Shown in pieces: positions 16,152 to 25,944 of a DNA stretch of 51,280 bases. Every line of letters begins with the position of its first letter. Position 1 is the first letter of the stretch. Source of the stretch: Maribrevibacterium harenarium (lineage in GTDB: Bacteria; Pseudomonadota; Gammaproteobacteria; Pseudomonadales; Marinomonadaceae); the NCBI RefSeq assembly GCF_006385675.1, contig NZ_VFRR01000023.1, positions 1 through 51,280 on the forward strand. Direction: 5' to 3'. The translations under genes and the position numbers were made by a program. The notes below the pieces were generated by a model. The model saw only the letters and a program-made list of their open reading frames with translations, was not told where the DNA came from and ran no database searches.

Positions 16152-16604
16152 ATGTTTACCCTGCGTGCTGCGCTAGCAGCTGATACGGAATCTATACAGG
16201 CGCTTAATCAAATCCATAACCCACACCCTTGGTCATCGAAGCTGGTTAGCGACGCTTTGGCTGAACGTCAGAATTGGGTGCTGCTCAATGGGGAAAATGT
16301 GGTTGGCTGGTTAACCTGCTCCAAACTATTTGATCAAAGTGAATTGGAATTAATTCTAACCCACCATGATATTCGTGGACAGGGAGGCGGTGCTCAGCTG
16401 ATGGCAATTTGGATTAGCTGGGCTAAAGAACAGAAAGTAAGTGAGTGTTTACTAGAAGTGCGTGAGAGCAATTTCGGCGCCATCCATTTGTATAAAAAAT
16501 TTGGCTTTGAGTCGGTTGGTTTCCGGAAAAATTACTACTCTACAGAAGACGGCGGCTATGAACACGCCTTACTAATGAATTTAACATTGAACTACGAGGA
16601 TTAG
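16152..16604 (+). CDS. rimI: Ribosomal protein S18-alanine N-acetyltransferase RimI
   Basis: This GNAT-fold enzyme acetylates the N-terminus of ribosomal protein S18. The ATG at 16152 is chosen because GGAG lies 5 bases upstream and the 150-residue product fits the family. The acetyl-CoA loop reads HHDIRGQGGGAQLM, followed by LEVRESNFGAIHLYKKFGFESVGFRKNYY, the usual RimI C-terminal half. It sits 8 bases after the HolD-like gene and 3 bases before the DJ-1 gene. Confidence 0.92.
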   Translation: MFTLRAALAADTESIQALNQIHNPHPWSSKLVSDALAERQNWVLLNGENVVGWLTCSKLFDQSELELILTHHDIRGQGGGAQLMAIWISWAKEQKVSECLLEVRESNFGAIHLYKKFGFESVGFRKNYYSTEDGGYEHALLMNLTLNYED

Positions 16605-16607
16605 CCC

Positions 16608-17159
16608 ATGACTACGGCTCTAGTTGCCATTGCCAACGGCAGTGAAGATATTGAAGCGGTCACCATTATCGACGTATTACGCCGCGGTGGCGTAGACGTG
16701 ACCGTCGCTAGTGTGCATGACGTGAAGCAGGTCATTGCCGCTCGCGGCTGTCGCATCGAAGCGGATGTGTTGCTTAGCGAGGTTGCTGGGAAACTGTTTG
16801 ACGCTGTGGTGCTGCCCGGTGGTATGCCAGGGGCGGAACATTTACGTGATAGCAAAGCATTGATTGATCTCATCGAGCAGCATGATATTCAAGACGCGCT
16901 AATCGCTGCTATATGTGCGGCGCCGGCTTTGGTATTGGGAACCCATGGCTTTGTTATGGACAAACAAGCGACTTGTTACCCTGGCTTTGAAGAGCATCTA
17001 AAAGGAGCGGAATATCTTACCGATGAACCTATCGTTATGGACGGCAACATCATCACCGCACAAGGCCCCGCCATGGCGATGGCGTTTTCATTGGCTGTAT
17101 TGGCAAATTTAGAGGGCTATGAGAAAGCTCAAGAGGTAGCAAGCGGTTTGTTGTGCTAG
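16608..17159 (+). CDS. DJ-1/PfpI family protein (YajL-like)
   Basis: This 183-residue member of the DJ-1 superfamily has the conserved cysteine at residue 103 (AAICAAPALVL) and acidic partner Glu16 (GSEDIE). YajL-type proteins are oxidative-stress chaperones or have deglycase or glyoxalase-like activity; which applies here is unknown. It starts 3 bases after rimI, so it is probably the end of the thiL-pgpA-holD-like-rimI operon. Confidence 0.88.
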   Translation: MTTALVAIANGSEDIEAVTIIDVLRRGGVDVTVASVHDVKQVIAARGCRIEADVLLSEVAGKLFDAVVLPGGMPGAEHLRDSKALIDLIEQHDIQDALIAAICAAPALVLGTHGFVMDKQATCYPGFEEHLKGAEYLTDEPIVMDGNIITAQGPAMAMAFSLAVLANLEGYEKAQEVASGLLC

Positions 17160-17234
17160 CTCAATCTTGTCTTAATGGTCAAGGAAAATGCCGTAAAATG
17201 GCGGATTCTTTCGGGCAAGTAGACGGGTTTCGTA

Positions 17235-17263
17235 TAGACGCTTAGGCGAGATAAGAGTAAAAT
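17235..17263 (+). promoter_or_regulatory. Candidate carA promoter
   Basis: TAGACG (17235-17240) and TAAAAT (17258-17263) are 17 bases apart. The -10 box is good and the -35 box moderate. It would give a leader of about 135 bases containing the hairpin at 17,335-17,370. The leader hairpin leaves no room for a promoter nearer to carA, so the promoter must be upstream of it. Confidence 0.4.
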
Positions 17264-17334
17264 TGGACAAATTTTTTGGTCGCAGCTGACCATAACCGGC
17301 TCGAACTCAGCTGTGATCCCACCGCGATTTCTTT

Positions 17335-17370
17335 AAAGCGAGATAAACCTCCGGTTTGTCTCGCTTTTTT
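17335..17370 (+). terminator. Terminator hairpin in the carA leader, probable attenuator
   Basis: A 15-bp stem (17335-17349 with 17353-17367, one G-U pair) with a three-base loop is followed by six T. It ends only 34 bases before the carA start, too close for a promoter to fit between. A GCGAGATAA segment of the stem is also found at 17,246-17,254 and could compete for pairing. Either it ends readthrough from the DJ-1 gene, or it attenuates carAB; the second is favoured by the spacing. Confidence 0.65.
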
Positions 17371-17404
17371 GCAACCATAGATAGGCTCTAAACGGGAGGT
17401 TCCT

Positions 17405-18535
17405 TTGGCAACATCAGCGATTCTCGCTCTGGAAGACGGCACGATATTTAAGGGAGTGTCGATCGGAGCGGATGGCTCCTCAACCGCAGAGGTTGTATTT
17501 AACACCTCTATGACCGGTTATCAAGAAATTCTTACTGACCCTTCCTACGCACGACAAATGGTCACCTTGACCTACCCACACATCGGCAATACCGGCGTTA
17601 ACTCTGAAGACGAAGAGTCTAACCAAATTTGGTGTGCAGGTTTGATCATTCGTGATTTACCACTACTGGCAAGTAGCTGGCGTAAACAAGAATCCTTAGA
17701 CTCGTACCTAAAACGCAAAGGCGTTGTCGGGATTGCGGACATTGATACCCGTAAACTAACGCGTATTTTGCGAGAAAAGGGTGCTCAAGCTGGCTGCATT
17801 ATGGCCGGTGATAACATCAATGAGGAAGAGGCGGTTGCCGCAGCGCGCGCTTTCCCTGGTCTAAAAGGCATGGACTTGGCGAAAGAAGTCACTTCGCAAA
17901 AATCTTATGAGTGGACCGAGTCGACTTGGGATCTTGTGAACGGACATACCACCCCAGCTGAATTTCCATTCCACGTTGTCGCTTATGACTACGGGGTGAA
18001 AACAAACATTTTACGTATGCTTGTTGAGCGTGGTTGCCGCTTGACTGTCGTACCTGCGAAAACACCAGCGAGCGATGTGCTTGCGCTTAATCCAGACGGT
18101 GTTTTCTTATCTAACGGCCCTGGTGACCCAGAGCCATGTGATTACGCTATCGCCGCGATCAAAGCGATCCTAGAGACTGAAATTCCCGTGTTCGGTATCT
18201 GTTTGGGTCACCAATTGCTGGCGCTAGCAAGTGGCGCGCAAACCGTGAAAATGAAGTTCGGTCACCATGGTGCGAACCACCCAGTGCAAGATATCAAAAC
18301 TGGCCGAGTTATGATCACTAGCCAGAACCACGGTTTCGCCGTAGATGAAGCAACGTTGCCAGCTAATCTTGAAGCGACCCACAAATCCTTGTTCGACGGT
18401 TCTTTGCAAGGTATTTCCCGCACTGACAAAAAAGCGTTTAGCTTCCAAGGTCACCCGGAAGCGAGCCCTGGCCCACACGATGTAGCGCCTTTGTTTGATC
18501 AGTTCATTGAAAACATCAAAGCCACCAAAGCCTAA
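17405..18535 (+). CDS. carA: Carbamoyl-phosphate synthase small subunit
   Basis: CarA hydrolyses glutamine and passes ammonia to CarB for carbamoyl phosphate, the precursor of arginine and pyrimidines. The start is TTG at 17405, supported by GGGAGG at 17,394-17,399 and by family alignment (ILALEDGT at residue 6); a UUG start is also known for E. coli carA. The 376 residues include the glutamine amidotransferase nucleophile in [10 protein letters not shown] and the HPE of the triad near the end ([12 protein letters not shown]). carB starts 17 bases downstream. Confidence 0.97.
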   Translation: MATSAILALEDGTIFKGVSIGADGSSTAEVVFNTSMTGYQEILTDPSYARQMVTLTYPHIGNTGVNSEDEESNQIWCAGLIIRDLPLLASSWRKQESLDSYLKRKGVVGIADIDTRKLTRILREKGAQAGCIMAGDNINEEEAVAAARAFPGLKGMDLAKEVTSQKSYEWTESTWDLVNGHTTPAEFPFHVVAYDYGVKTNILRMLVERGCRLTVVPAKTPASDVLALNPDGVFLSNGPGDPEPCDYAIAAIKAILETEIPVFGICLGHQLLALASGAQTVKMKFGHHGANHPVQDIKTGRVMITSQNHGFAVDEATLPANLEATHKSLFDGSLQGISRTDKKAFSFQGHPEASPGPHDVAPLFDQFIENIKATKA

Positions 18536-18552
18536 GCGAGAACGAGAACACT

Positions 18553-21500
18553 ATGCCAAAACGTACTGACATAAAAAGCGTCCTGATCCTAGGTGCTGGC
18601 CCGATTGTCATCGGTCAGGCCTGTGAGTTTGACTACTCGGGCGCGCAAGCGTGTAAAGCTCTACGTGAAGAAGGCTTTCGCGTTATCCTGGTAAACTCTA
18701 ACCCTGCTACCATCATGACAGACCCGGTGATGGCGGATGCCACTTACATCGAGCCGATTGAGTGGAAGACGGTTGAAAAAATCATCGAGAAGGAACGCCC
18801 AGACGCGGTGCTTCCAACCATGGGTGGTCAAACGGCATTGAACTGTGCTCTTGACCTTGAGCGTCACGGTGTACTTGCTAAGTACAATGTTGAAATGATT
18901 GGTGCAACGGCCGATGCCATCGACAAAGCAGAAGACCGTCACCGTTTCGATGAGGCAATGAAGTCTATCGGCCTGGAGTGTCCACGTGCGGGTATCGCCC
19001 ACAATATGGACGAAGCGCTGAAGGTTTTAGACGAAGTTGGATTCCCATGTATCATTCGTCCTTCTTTCACTATGGGAGGTACCGGTGGTGGTATCGCCTA
19101 CAACATGGAAGAGTTCGAAGAAATTTGTACTCGTGGCTTGGATCTTTCGCCAACCAACGAACTGCTAATCGACGAATCTTTGATCGGTTGGAAAGAGTAC
19201 GAGATGGAAGTGGTTCGTGACAAAAACGACAACTGTATCATCGTCTGTGCCATCGAAAACTTCGATGCCATGGGTGTCCACACCGGTGACTCCATCACAG
19301 TAGCACCAGCGCAAACCCTGACCGACAAAGAATACCAAATCATGCGTAACGCTTCTTTGGCGGTATTGCGTGAAATCGGTGTAGAAACAGGCGGTTCGAA
19401 CGTACAGTTCGGTATGGATCCTAAGACTGGCCGTCTAGTGGTCATCGAGATGAACCCACGTGTATCTCGTTCGTCTGCCCTAGCATCGAAAGCAACTGGC
19501 TTCCCAATTGCGAAAATCGCCGCGAAACTGGCGATTGGTTACACCCTTGATGAGCTACAAAACGATATCACTGGTGGTCTAACGCCAGCGAGCTTCGAGC
19601 CATCAATTGACTATGTGGTAACGAAGATTCCTCGTTTCACCTTCGAGAAATTCCCAACTGCCAACGACCGCCTAACTACCCAAATGAAATCTGTGGGTGA
19701 GGTGATGGCCATTGGTCGTACTTTCCAAGAGTCTGTACAAAAAGCCCTGCGTGGCCTAGAAACGGGCACAGACGGTTTCAACCCAATGCTAGACTTCGCC
19801 AAAGAAGATGCCAAAGAAAAGCTAATGGGTGAGTTAAAATCCCCAGGTGCTGATCGTATTTGGTACATCGGTGATGCGTTCCGCTCCGGTATGAGCGTTG
19901 ACGAAGTTTACGCGGTAACTGGGGTTGATCCTTGGTTCTTGGTGCAGATCGAAGATTTGATCAAAGAAGAAGCTGAGCTATCTGATAAAGGCTTAGCGGA
20001 TATGGATTACGATTACCTACGTCGTCTGAAGCGTAAAGGCTTCTCTGATAAGCGTATCGCTGATCTATTGCATGTGACCGAGAAGTCCTTGCGCGAGCGC
20101 CGTTACCATGTAAACGTCCACCCAGTGTACAAGCGGGTTGATACCTGTGCCGCTGAGTTCGCGTCCAACACGGCTTACATGTACTCCACATACGAAGATG
20201 AATGTGAAGCAGCGCCTTCTGATCGTGAAAAGGTAGTGATTCTTGGTGGTGGTCCAAACCGTATCGGTCAAGGTATCGAGTTTGACTATTGTTGTGTGCA
20301 CGCAGCCCTTGGTTTGCGTGAAGACGGTTTCGAAACCATCATGGTGAACTGTAACCCAGAGACCGTATCTACCGACTATGACACCTCTGATCGTCTCTAC
20401 TTCGAGCCAGTTACCTTAGAAGATGTACTAGAAATCGTACGCAAAGAGAAACCTAAAGGCGTTATCGTGCAGTTCGGTGGTCAAACTCCGCTGAAAATCG
20501 CCCGCGCTTTGCAAAACGAAGGTGTGCCAATCATTGGTACTACCCCAGAAGCCATTGACCGTGCGGAAGACCGTGAACGCTTCCAGAGCATGATCCAGCG
20601 CCTTGGTTACAAACAGCCAAACAACGCTACCGTCCGCTCTACTGAACAAGCGATCGCGAAAGCGGCACAAATCGGTTACCCATTGGTGGTGCGCCCATCT
20701 TACGTACTGGGTGGCCGTGCAATGGAAATCGTTTACAACGAAGCAGAGCTAATGCGCTACATGGGTTCTGCGGTAAAAGTTTCTAACGACAGCCCAGTAC
20801 TACTAGACCACTTCTTGAACGCTGCCATCGAAGTCGATATCGACTGTGTTTCTGACGGTCAGCAAGTGGTAATCGGTGGTATTATGCAGCACATCGAGCA
20901 GGCGGGTGTTCACTCTGGTGACTCAGCTTGTTCTTTGCCTCCTTACTCCCTACCTGCGGATATCCAAGACCAAATCCGCACCATGATCAAGCGTATGGCG
21001 CTTGAGCTAGGTGTAGTGGGTTTGATGAATACCCAGCTTGCCGTGCAAGATGGTGAAATCTACGTGATCGAAGTGAACCCACGTGCGTCTCGTACCGTGC
21101 CGTTCGTGTCCAAATGTATTGGACGTTCTCTGGCGCAAATCGCAGCGTTGGTAATGGCGGGTAAAACTTTGGCTGAACTTGGTTTCACTGAAGAAATCAT
21201 TCCGTCTTACTACAGCGTGAAAGAAGCGGTGTTCCCGTTCAACAAGTTCCAAGGTGTTGACCCTATCCTTGGCCCTGAAATGAAATCTACCGGTGAGGTT
21301 ATGGGTGTAGGTGATACCTTCGCCGAAGCCTTCGGTAAAGCGGCGCTAGGTGGCGGTACTGTGTTGCCAACTTCTGGCCGTGCCTTTATGTCGGTACGTG
21401 ATCAGGATAAACCGGGTGCTGTAGATGTGGCGAAACGCTTGATCGAACAAGGTTTCTCCATCGTTGCAACGGGTGGTACGGCGGATTACCTAGCCGAGCA

Positions 21501-21768
21501 CGATGTTGCTGTGAGCAAGGTGAATAAAGTCACTGAAGGTCGTCCACATATCGTTGATATGTTGAAAAACGGTGAGATTGACTACATCATTAACACCACT
21601 TCCGGTACCCAAGCGATTGCGGATTCTTCTGTGATTCGTCGCACCGCATTGCAGCGTAAAGTGTGCTACACCACGACACTTGCTGGTGCCGAAGCGACTA
21701 GCTTAGCGATCAGCCTAAAAGGTGAGACCGTCGTTAGACGACTACAAGATTTACATTTGGGGAAATAA
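18553..21768 (+). CDS. carB: Carbamoyl-phosphate synthase large subunit
   Basis: This 1071-residue subunit forms carbamoyl phosphate from bicarbonate, ammonia and two ATP. Two homologous ATP-grasp halves are visible ([17 protein letters not shown], and [17 protein letters not shown] in the second half). The C-terminal allosteric domain ([10 protein letters not shown], then INTTSGTQ) responds to UMP and ornithine in the known enzymes. Its stop overlaps the greA start in TAATG, so translation is coupled. Confidence 0.98.
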   Translation: MPKRTDIKSVLILGAGPIVIGQACEFDYSGAQACKALREEGFRVILVNSNPATIMTDPVMADATYIEPIEWKTVEKIIEKERPDAVLPTMGGQTALNCALDLERHGVLAKYNVEMIGATADAIDKAEDRHRFDEAMKSIGLECPRAGIAHNMDEALKVLDEVGFPCIIRPSFTMGGTGGGIAYNMEEFEEICTRGLDLSPTNELLIDESLIGWKEYEMEVVRDKNDNCIIVCAIENFDAMGVHTGDSITVAPAQTLTDKEYQIMRNASLAVLREIGVETGGSNVQFGMDPKTGRLVVIEMNPRVSRSSALASKATGFPIAKIAAKLAIGYTLDELQNDITGGLTPASFEPSIDYVVTKIPRFTFEKFPTANDRLTTQMKSVGEVMAIGRTFQESVQKALRGLETGTDGFNPMLDFAKEDAKEKLMGELKSPGADRIWYIGDAFRSGMSVDEVYAVTGVDPWFLVQIEDLIKEEAELSDKGLADMDYDYLRRLKRKGFSDKRIADLLHVTEKSLRERRYHVNVHPVYKRVDTCAAEFASNTAYMYSTYEDECEAAPSDREKVVILGGGPNRIGQGIEFDYCCVHAALGLREDGFETIMVNCNPETVSTDYDTSDRLYFEPVTLEDVLEIVRKEKPKGVIVQFGGQTPLKIARALQNEGVPIIGTTPEAIDRAEDRERFQSMIQRLGYKQPNNATVRSTEQAIAKAAQIGYPLVVRPSYVLGGRAMEIVYNEAELMRYMGSAVKVSNDSPVLLDHFLNAAIEVDIDCVSDGQQVVIGGIMQHIEQAGVHSGDSACSLPPYSLPADIQDQIRTMIKRMALELGVVGLMNTQLAVQDGEIYVIEVNPRASRTVPFVSKCIGRSLAQIAALVMAGKTLAELGFTEEIIPSYYSVKEAVFPFNKFQGVDPILGPEMKSTGEVMGVGDTFAEAFGKAALGGGTVLPTSGRAFMSVRDQDKPGAVDVAKRLIEQGFSIVATGGTADYLAEHDVAVSKVNKVTEGRPHIVDMLKNGEIDYIINTTSGTQAIADSSVIRRTALQRKVCYTTTLAGAEATSLAISLKGETVVRRLQDLHLGK

Positions 21769-22244
21769 TGAAAAAGGTACCAATGACAGTGGGCGGCGAA
21801 GCGCGTCTACGCGAAGAGCTTAACCACCTGAAATCCGTGGCCCGCCCGCGCGTAATCGAAGCGATTGCAGAAGCTCGCGAACATGGTGACTTAAAGGAAA
21901 ACGCGGAATACCACGCCGCCCGCGAAGAGCAAGGCTTTATCGAAGGTCGTATTAAAGAGATCGAAGGTAAATTGTCTGAATGCCAAGTGATTGATGTGAA
22001 AAGCATTCCTCACACTGGAAAGGTAGTGTTCGGTACCACAGTGACCTTATTCAACGTTACGACTGAAGAAACCGTGACTTACCAAATCGTGGGTGATGAT
22101 GAAGCCGATGTGAAGCAGAAGAAAATTTCTTACGCTTCACCCATCGCCAAAGCCATCATTGGTAAAATGGAAGGGGACGAAGTGTCCATCCAGGTGCCAA
22201 GTGGTGAAGTGGTATACGAAATCGAAGAAGTACAGCATCTGTAA
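21768..22244 (+). CDS. greA: Transcription elongation factor GreA
   Basis: GreA rescues backtracked RNA polymerase by stimulating cleavage of the transcript's 3' end. The 158 residues include the coiled-coil with the acidic tip ([20 protein letters not shown], residues 36-55) and the C-terminal globular domain ([20 protein letters not shown]). The carAB-greA order is the same as in Pseudomonas, but the usual yhbY/rlmE/ftsH neighbours do not follow. A strong terminator lies 22 bases after the stop. Confidence 0.97.
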   Translation: MKKVPMTVGGEARLREELNHLKSVARPRVIEAIAEAREHGDLKENAEYHAAREEQGFIEGRIKEIEGKLSECQVIDVKSIPHTGKVVFGTTVTLFNVTTEETVTYQIVGDDEADVKQKKISYASPIAKAIIGKMEGDEVSIQVPSGEVVYEIEEVQHL

Positions 22245-22265
22245 CGTTTAATTACATTTGTTCAC

Positions 22266-22301
22266 AAAAAGCGCCCTAGGTTAACCTAGCGGCGCTTTTT
22301 T
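22266..22301 (+). terminator. Rho-independent terminator after greA
   Basis: AAAAAGCGCC pairs with GGCGCTTTTT, with an inner CTAGG/CCTAG stem and one bulged base, then T to 22301. Confidence 0.92.
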
Positions 22302-22377
22302 ATTACCAAATACCCGTTAAGATGAGTCTATCCACGCCGATAAACTGGTAAATAGGCCAAGGTAACGAAGCAAATAA

Positions 22378-23631
22378 ATGAACATCAGTAAAATTTTGCT
22401 GGTGCTGATAGGGATATGTGCACTAACGGGCTGCGGGGAAGAAGAAGATATCTACGGCTATAAAGTCGGCGATCCCCGTTCGCCTGCAGCTAGCGGAAAC
22501 GGTGGTGGCTCGGTAACGACCCCATCGGGTGAGACATCTTCCACTATCACCTTATCCGTTACGCCCGCAAGTACGCAATTTACCGCCAGTTGGAATGCGG
22601 TTACTAGTGCAACTTCCTACAGTCTTTATTATGCCGAGGAATCCCTATCGGCTCTCACCAATATTGAAGATTATGCTTCAATCCAGTCTGCCGTTTTGGT
22701 ACCTAACTTGTCAGCCACTACGCTTTCGCATACGGTGGATTCTCTCAACAACGGCACAATGTACTACGCCGTTATTGTTGCAATGAGTGGAACCAGTATC
22801 CTTTCTCAGTCTTCCCAACTAACTGTTACCCCCTCAACTATCACGGCAGAGCTAACCAATGATCAGCTGTTGAACGATACTGGAGCCACCTACTCTGTGA
22901 CAACTGAGCTCCACGACGTTAAATGCTTAACTGGGCTGAGTGTCGCCCAGCAAGACTGTTCTTTTGGTAGGGATGTTTCCAATTATGACCCGAGCGATGG
23001 TGTCGCTGGTTTTAGCTTTGCCAAAATTGATGCTGATGGAAAAGAAATTACAGATTCCACCAGTGACTGGGACTGTGTAAAGGACAACTATACCAAGCTA
23101 ATGTGGCAGCGTAAGAAAGGTGGTAATGGTGTAGTGGGTGACGAGCATGCACTAAGTGATGCAGACGATGGCTTTACTTGGTACGAGCCATCTCTTTTGG
23201 CGAGTGGGGTTACTAGCGGGACTGAATCAGGGAGTACCCCAAACTCCTGTGCCGGATATTCAGCTGGTAACGTGCTGTGCAATACCAGTGCTTATGTGGC
23301 ACGGGTAAATAGCGCTAAGCTATGTTCCTTTGGTGATTGGCGAATGCCGACATCTAATGAGTTAATGGGTATTGTGCTATATAAATCGATCACTCCCTCA
23401 ACCACTGTTGACGGAATAGATGAAGATTTTTTTCCATTTCCAGATGCGACGCTGCGTGGGGAATATTGGACGGGGAGCCCTTATAAAAGCGATTCTGGCT
23501 CGGAAGCTTGGCGGGTAGTGCTACGGGACACAAGCTCAACCACGAAGGGTAAATCTGTTGGTATTGTGAAGCCGGAAACAAAGGCTTCTACGCTAGGAGT
23601 GATTCTTGTGAGGGATGCTAGTAATGATTGA
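22378..23631 (+). CDS. Lipoprotein with fibronectin-like and DUF1566 domains
   Basis: This 417-residue protein starts with a lipoprotein signal (lipobox LTGC, Cys19). A Gly/Ser/Thr-rich linker follows, then a fibronectin type III-like domain (about 55-150, with FTASWNAVTSATSYSLYY), and a C-terminal DUF1566 (Lcl C-terminal) domain. That domain is marked by TKLMWQRK, FGDWRMPTSNEL and GEYWTGSPY. Residue +2 after the cysteine is Gly, so outer-membrane sorting is likely. The function of DUF1566 is unknown; such proteins are often surface-bound and found in tandem. The next gene, of the same domain, overlaps its end by 8 bases. Confidence 0.75.
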   Translation: MNISKILLVLIGICALTGCGEEEDIYGYKVGDPRSPAASGNGGGSVTTPSGETSSTITLSVTPASTQFTASWNAVTSATSYSLYYAEESLSALTNIEDYASIQSAVLVPNLSATTLSHTVDSLNNGTMYYAVIVAMSGTSILSQSSQLTVTPSTITAELTNDQLLNDTGATYSVTTELHDVKCLTGLSVAQQDCSFGRDVSNYDPSDGVAGFSFAKIDADGKEITDSTSDWDCVKDNYTKLMWQRKKGGNGVVGDEHALSDADDGFTWYEPSLLASGVTSGTESGSTPNSCAGYSAGNVLCNTSAYVARVNSAKLCSFGDWRMPTSNELMGIVLYKSITPSTTVDGIDEDFFPFPDATLRGEYWTGSPYKSDSGSEAWRVVLRDTSSTTKGKSVGIVKPETKASTLGVILVRDASND

Positions 23632-24211
23632 CCTTAAGCTATCTCGTTTACTATTCCTTTGTTTCTTAAGCTCTGGTTCTTATGTCGTGTCTGCTGGCTG
23701 CAATACGAATATTGCTGAGACGACTCCAACAAGTCGATTTGTCTTCAGTACGACCGATGAAGTAGTAATTGATAAGTCGACGGGCTTGATGTGGAAGCGT
23801 TGCATTGAAGGCTATTCAGGTGAGAGCTGCGAAGTAGATGATGGGTTTAAGGCGGTAACCTATGAGCAGGCACTCACCAACGTTGAAACCTTAAATAAAA
23901 CCGGTTTTGCCGGCTTCAAAGACTGGCGTATGCCAAATATCAAAGAACTGCGCAGTATTGTGGAAGAAAGCTGTTCTGGCTTGGCGCTTAATGAAGAAGT
24001 ATTCCCTTATCTTAGTAAAGACAGCGTTGAACAGAAATTTAGAGAAATCATGTCTAATACTCCTCGTTCTTACCGAGAGTCGGGGGCGGTTTGGATCTGG
24101 GGAATTGATTTTGATGACGGTAGCGTGGTGCCTTTTTCCTTAGAGTCATCGAATCAGGCATCGGACTCAATTAGCGGAGCAGTGCGTTTAGTCAGAAATT
24201 ACGCAAACTGA
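23624..24211 (+). CDS. Secreted DUF1566 protein
   Basis: This 195-residue protein has a signal peptide (cleavage probably after VSA near residue 24) and one DUF1566 domain. It carries STGLMWKRC, FKDWRMPNIKELRSI and a closing GAVRLVRN that parallel the C-terminus of the upstream lipoprotein. The ATG at 23624 is chosen because GAGGG lies 9 bases upstream; the ATG at 23615 is too close to it. Overlap with the upstream gene shows translational coupling, so the two probably work together at the cell surface. The role is unknown. Confidence 0.7.
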   Translation: MIDLKLSRLLFLCFLSSGSYVVSAGCNTNIAETTPTSRFVFSTTDEVVIDKSTGLMWKRCIEGYSGESCEVDDGFKAVTYEQALTNVETLNKTGFAGFKDWRMPNIKELRSIVEESCSGLALNEEVFPYLSKDSVEQKFREIMSNTPRSYRESGAVWIWGIDFDDGSVVPFSLESSNQASDSISGAVRLVRNYAN

Positions 24212-24224
24212 GTTGGTGAAAGAA

Positions 24225-24255
24225 TCAGCGACTACGTCAACAATGTAGTCGCTGA
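24225..24255. terminator. Bidirectional hairpin between convergent DUF1566 and pgi genes
   Basis: TCAGCGACTAC (24225-24235) pairs perfectly with GTAGTCGCTGA (24245-24255). It lies between two convergent genes. There is no clear T-run on either side, so efficiency is uncertain. Confidence 0.6.
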
Positions 24256-24267
24256 CACTATTTGATA

Positions 24268-25914
24268 CTAGCTATTCGCCTGCTTAAACGCCGCAATCGC
24301 CGCTTGTGTGGAAGCATCCAGCTCTTGGTTATCCGTATCGGCCACCAAACGATTATAGATATCTGTCCCCAACACTTTGCCCAGTTCTACGCCCCATTGG
24401 TCAAAGGAGTTAACGCCCCAGATAGTGCCTTGCACAAAGGTGCGGTGCTCATACAACGCAATCAGAGAGCCTACGGTGAATGGGGTCAGTTTGTCTGTCA
24501 GTAACAAGTTGCTCGGGCGATTGCCTTTGATCACCTTATGAGGGGCAATGGCTTTCACTTGCTCCTCACTGGCACCCGCTTGGCGTAGTTCCGTTTCGGC
24601 TTGTTCCAATGTTTTGCCAACCATTAGTGCTTGTGCCTGACTTAGGCAGTTGGCAAATAGCTGGGCATGGTGGTCCGCCACCGGATTGTGGGTGGTGAGT
24701 GGTGCAATAAAGTCCACTGGGATAAGGCGTGTGCCTTGATGCAATAGCTGGTGGTAAGCGTGCTGACCGTTAGTACCGGCACCACCCCAAATTACTGGGC
24801 CAGTGTCAGTTTCGACACCACTACCATCCACTAGGTTGGCTTTACCATTACTTTCCATATCCAATTGCTGAATATGCGCTGGCATGGCCCGTAAAAAGTG
24901 GTCGTAAGGAATCAATGCATGGGTTTGAGCATTGTGAAAGTTGCTATACCAAACACCAAGCGCTCCCATAATCACAGGTAGGTTGTGCTCAAAGGGCGTG
25001 TTTTTAAAGTGCTCATCCATGGCATAAGCGCCATCCAATAGCTCGTAGAAGCGCTCCATGCCGACGGCAACGGCGATAGGGAGGCCAATCGCTGACCATA
25101 GAGAATAACGTCCGCCAACCCAGTCCCACATAGGGAAGATATTTTCTTCCGCCATGCCAAACTTCACCGCTTTTTCGACATTGGAGCTGACGGCAGCAAA
25201 GTGCTTTTTAATATCGCTTTCCGGTACGCCTTGGTCGATACACCATGCCCGGGCTGCATTGGCATTGTACAGGGTTTCCAATGTGCCAAATGACTTGGAG
25301 GAAACAATAAACACGGTGGTTTCGGCGTTAAGTAATTTCAGTTTTTCACTGATGTCTGAGCCATCAATATTGGCGACAAAGTGTACTTTGATATCATCCC
25401 GTTTGTAGGGGGTAAGTGCCTCAGCAACCACTTTGGGGCCGAGATAAGAGCCACCAATTCCAATTGAGACCACATCGGTGATTTTTTTATCCGTGTAACC
25501 ACGCCATTCACCGTTGTGTAGTTGGGTAACAAACGTTTCCATCTGCGCGAGTGTGCTGCGTACTTCGTCGAGTACATTAACACCGTCCACAATCAGAGAT
25601 TGTTGGGCTTTGGCTGCCCGTAGCGCCACATGCAGTACCGGGCGGTCTTCCGTGTTATTAATGTGTTCACCGTTAAACATGTTCGCAATCGCCGCTTCCA
25701 TGCCGGACTCCCGTACAAGCTGCGTCAACAATGACAGGGTGGCATCATTGGCGCGGTTCTTAGAGTAGTCCAGCGTCCAGCCTCCGGCATTTGCTTGGTA
25801 GCGCTTAGCGCGCTCGGGGTCTTGGGTAAATAAAGACTGGATAGTGACATCGGCCATATCGGCTTGGTGCGAGCGTAACGCTGTCCAAGCGGGGTGATGC
25901 GTAGGTGAACTCAT
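24268..25914 (-). CDS. pgi: Glucose-6-phosphate isomerase
   Basis: Pgi interconverts glucose-6-phosphate and fructose-6-phosphate. The 548 residues match the family. The GIGGSYLGP phosphate site, the signature GGRYSLWSAIGLP and the late signature SFDQWGVELGKVLG are all present. It is the last gene of the minus-strand pcnB-folK-panB-panC-pgi block, 30 bases after panC, the same order as in Pseudomonas and many marine gammaproteobacteria. Its ribosome binding site is AAGGAGA. Confidence 0.97.
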   Translation of the reverse strand: MSSPTHHPAWTALRSHQADMADVTIQSLFTQDPERAKRYQANAGGWTLDYSKNRANDATLSLLTQLVRESGMEAAIANMFNGEHINNTEDRPVLHVALRAAKAQQSLIVDGVNVLDEVRSTLAQMETFVTQLHNGEWRGYTDKKITDVVSIGIGGSYLGPKVVAEALTPYKRDDIKVHFVANIDGSDISEKLKLLNAETTVFIVSSKSFGTLETLYNANAARAWCIDQGVPESDIKKHFAAVSSNVEKAVKFGMAEENIFPMWDWVGGRYSLWSAIGLPIAVAVGMERFYELLDGAYAMDEHFKNTPFEHNLPVIMGALGVWYSNFHNAQTHALIPYDHFLRAMPAHIQQLDMESNGKANLVDGSGVETDTGPVIWGGAGTNGQHAYHQLLHQGTRLIPVDFIAPLTTHNPVADHHAQLFANCLSQAQALMVGKTLEQAETELRQAGASEEQVKAIAPHKVIKGNRPSNLLLTDKLTPFTVGSLIALYEHRTFVQGTIWGVNSFDQWGVELGKVLGTDIYNRLVADTDNQELDASTQAAIAAFKQANS

Positions 25915-25944
25915 TACAATCTCCTTGGTACGTTGAAAAGAAAG

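Noticed and set aside
17198..17245. 15-codon open frame before carA as a leader peptide
   Set aside because: No ribosome binding site and no run of arginine codons; the candidate promoter at 17,235-17,263 lies at its end, so it may not be transcribed.
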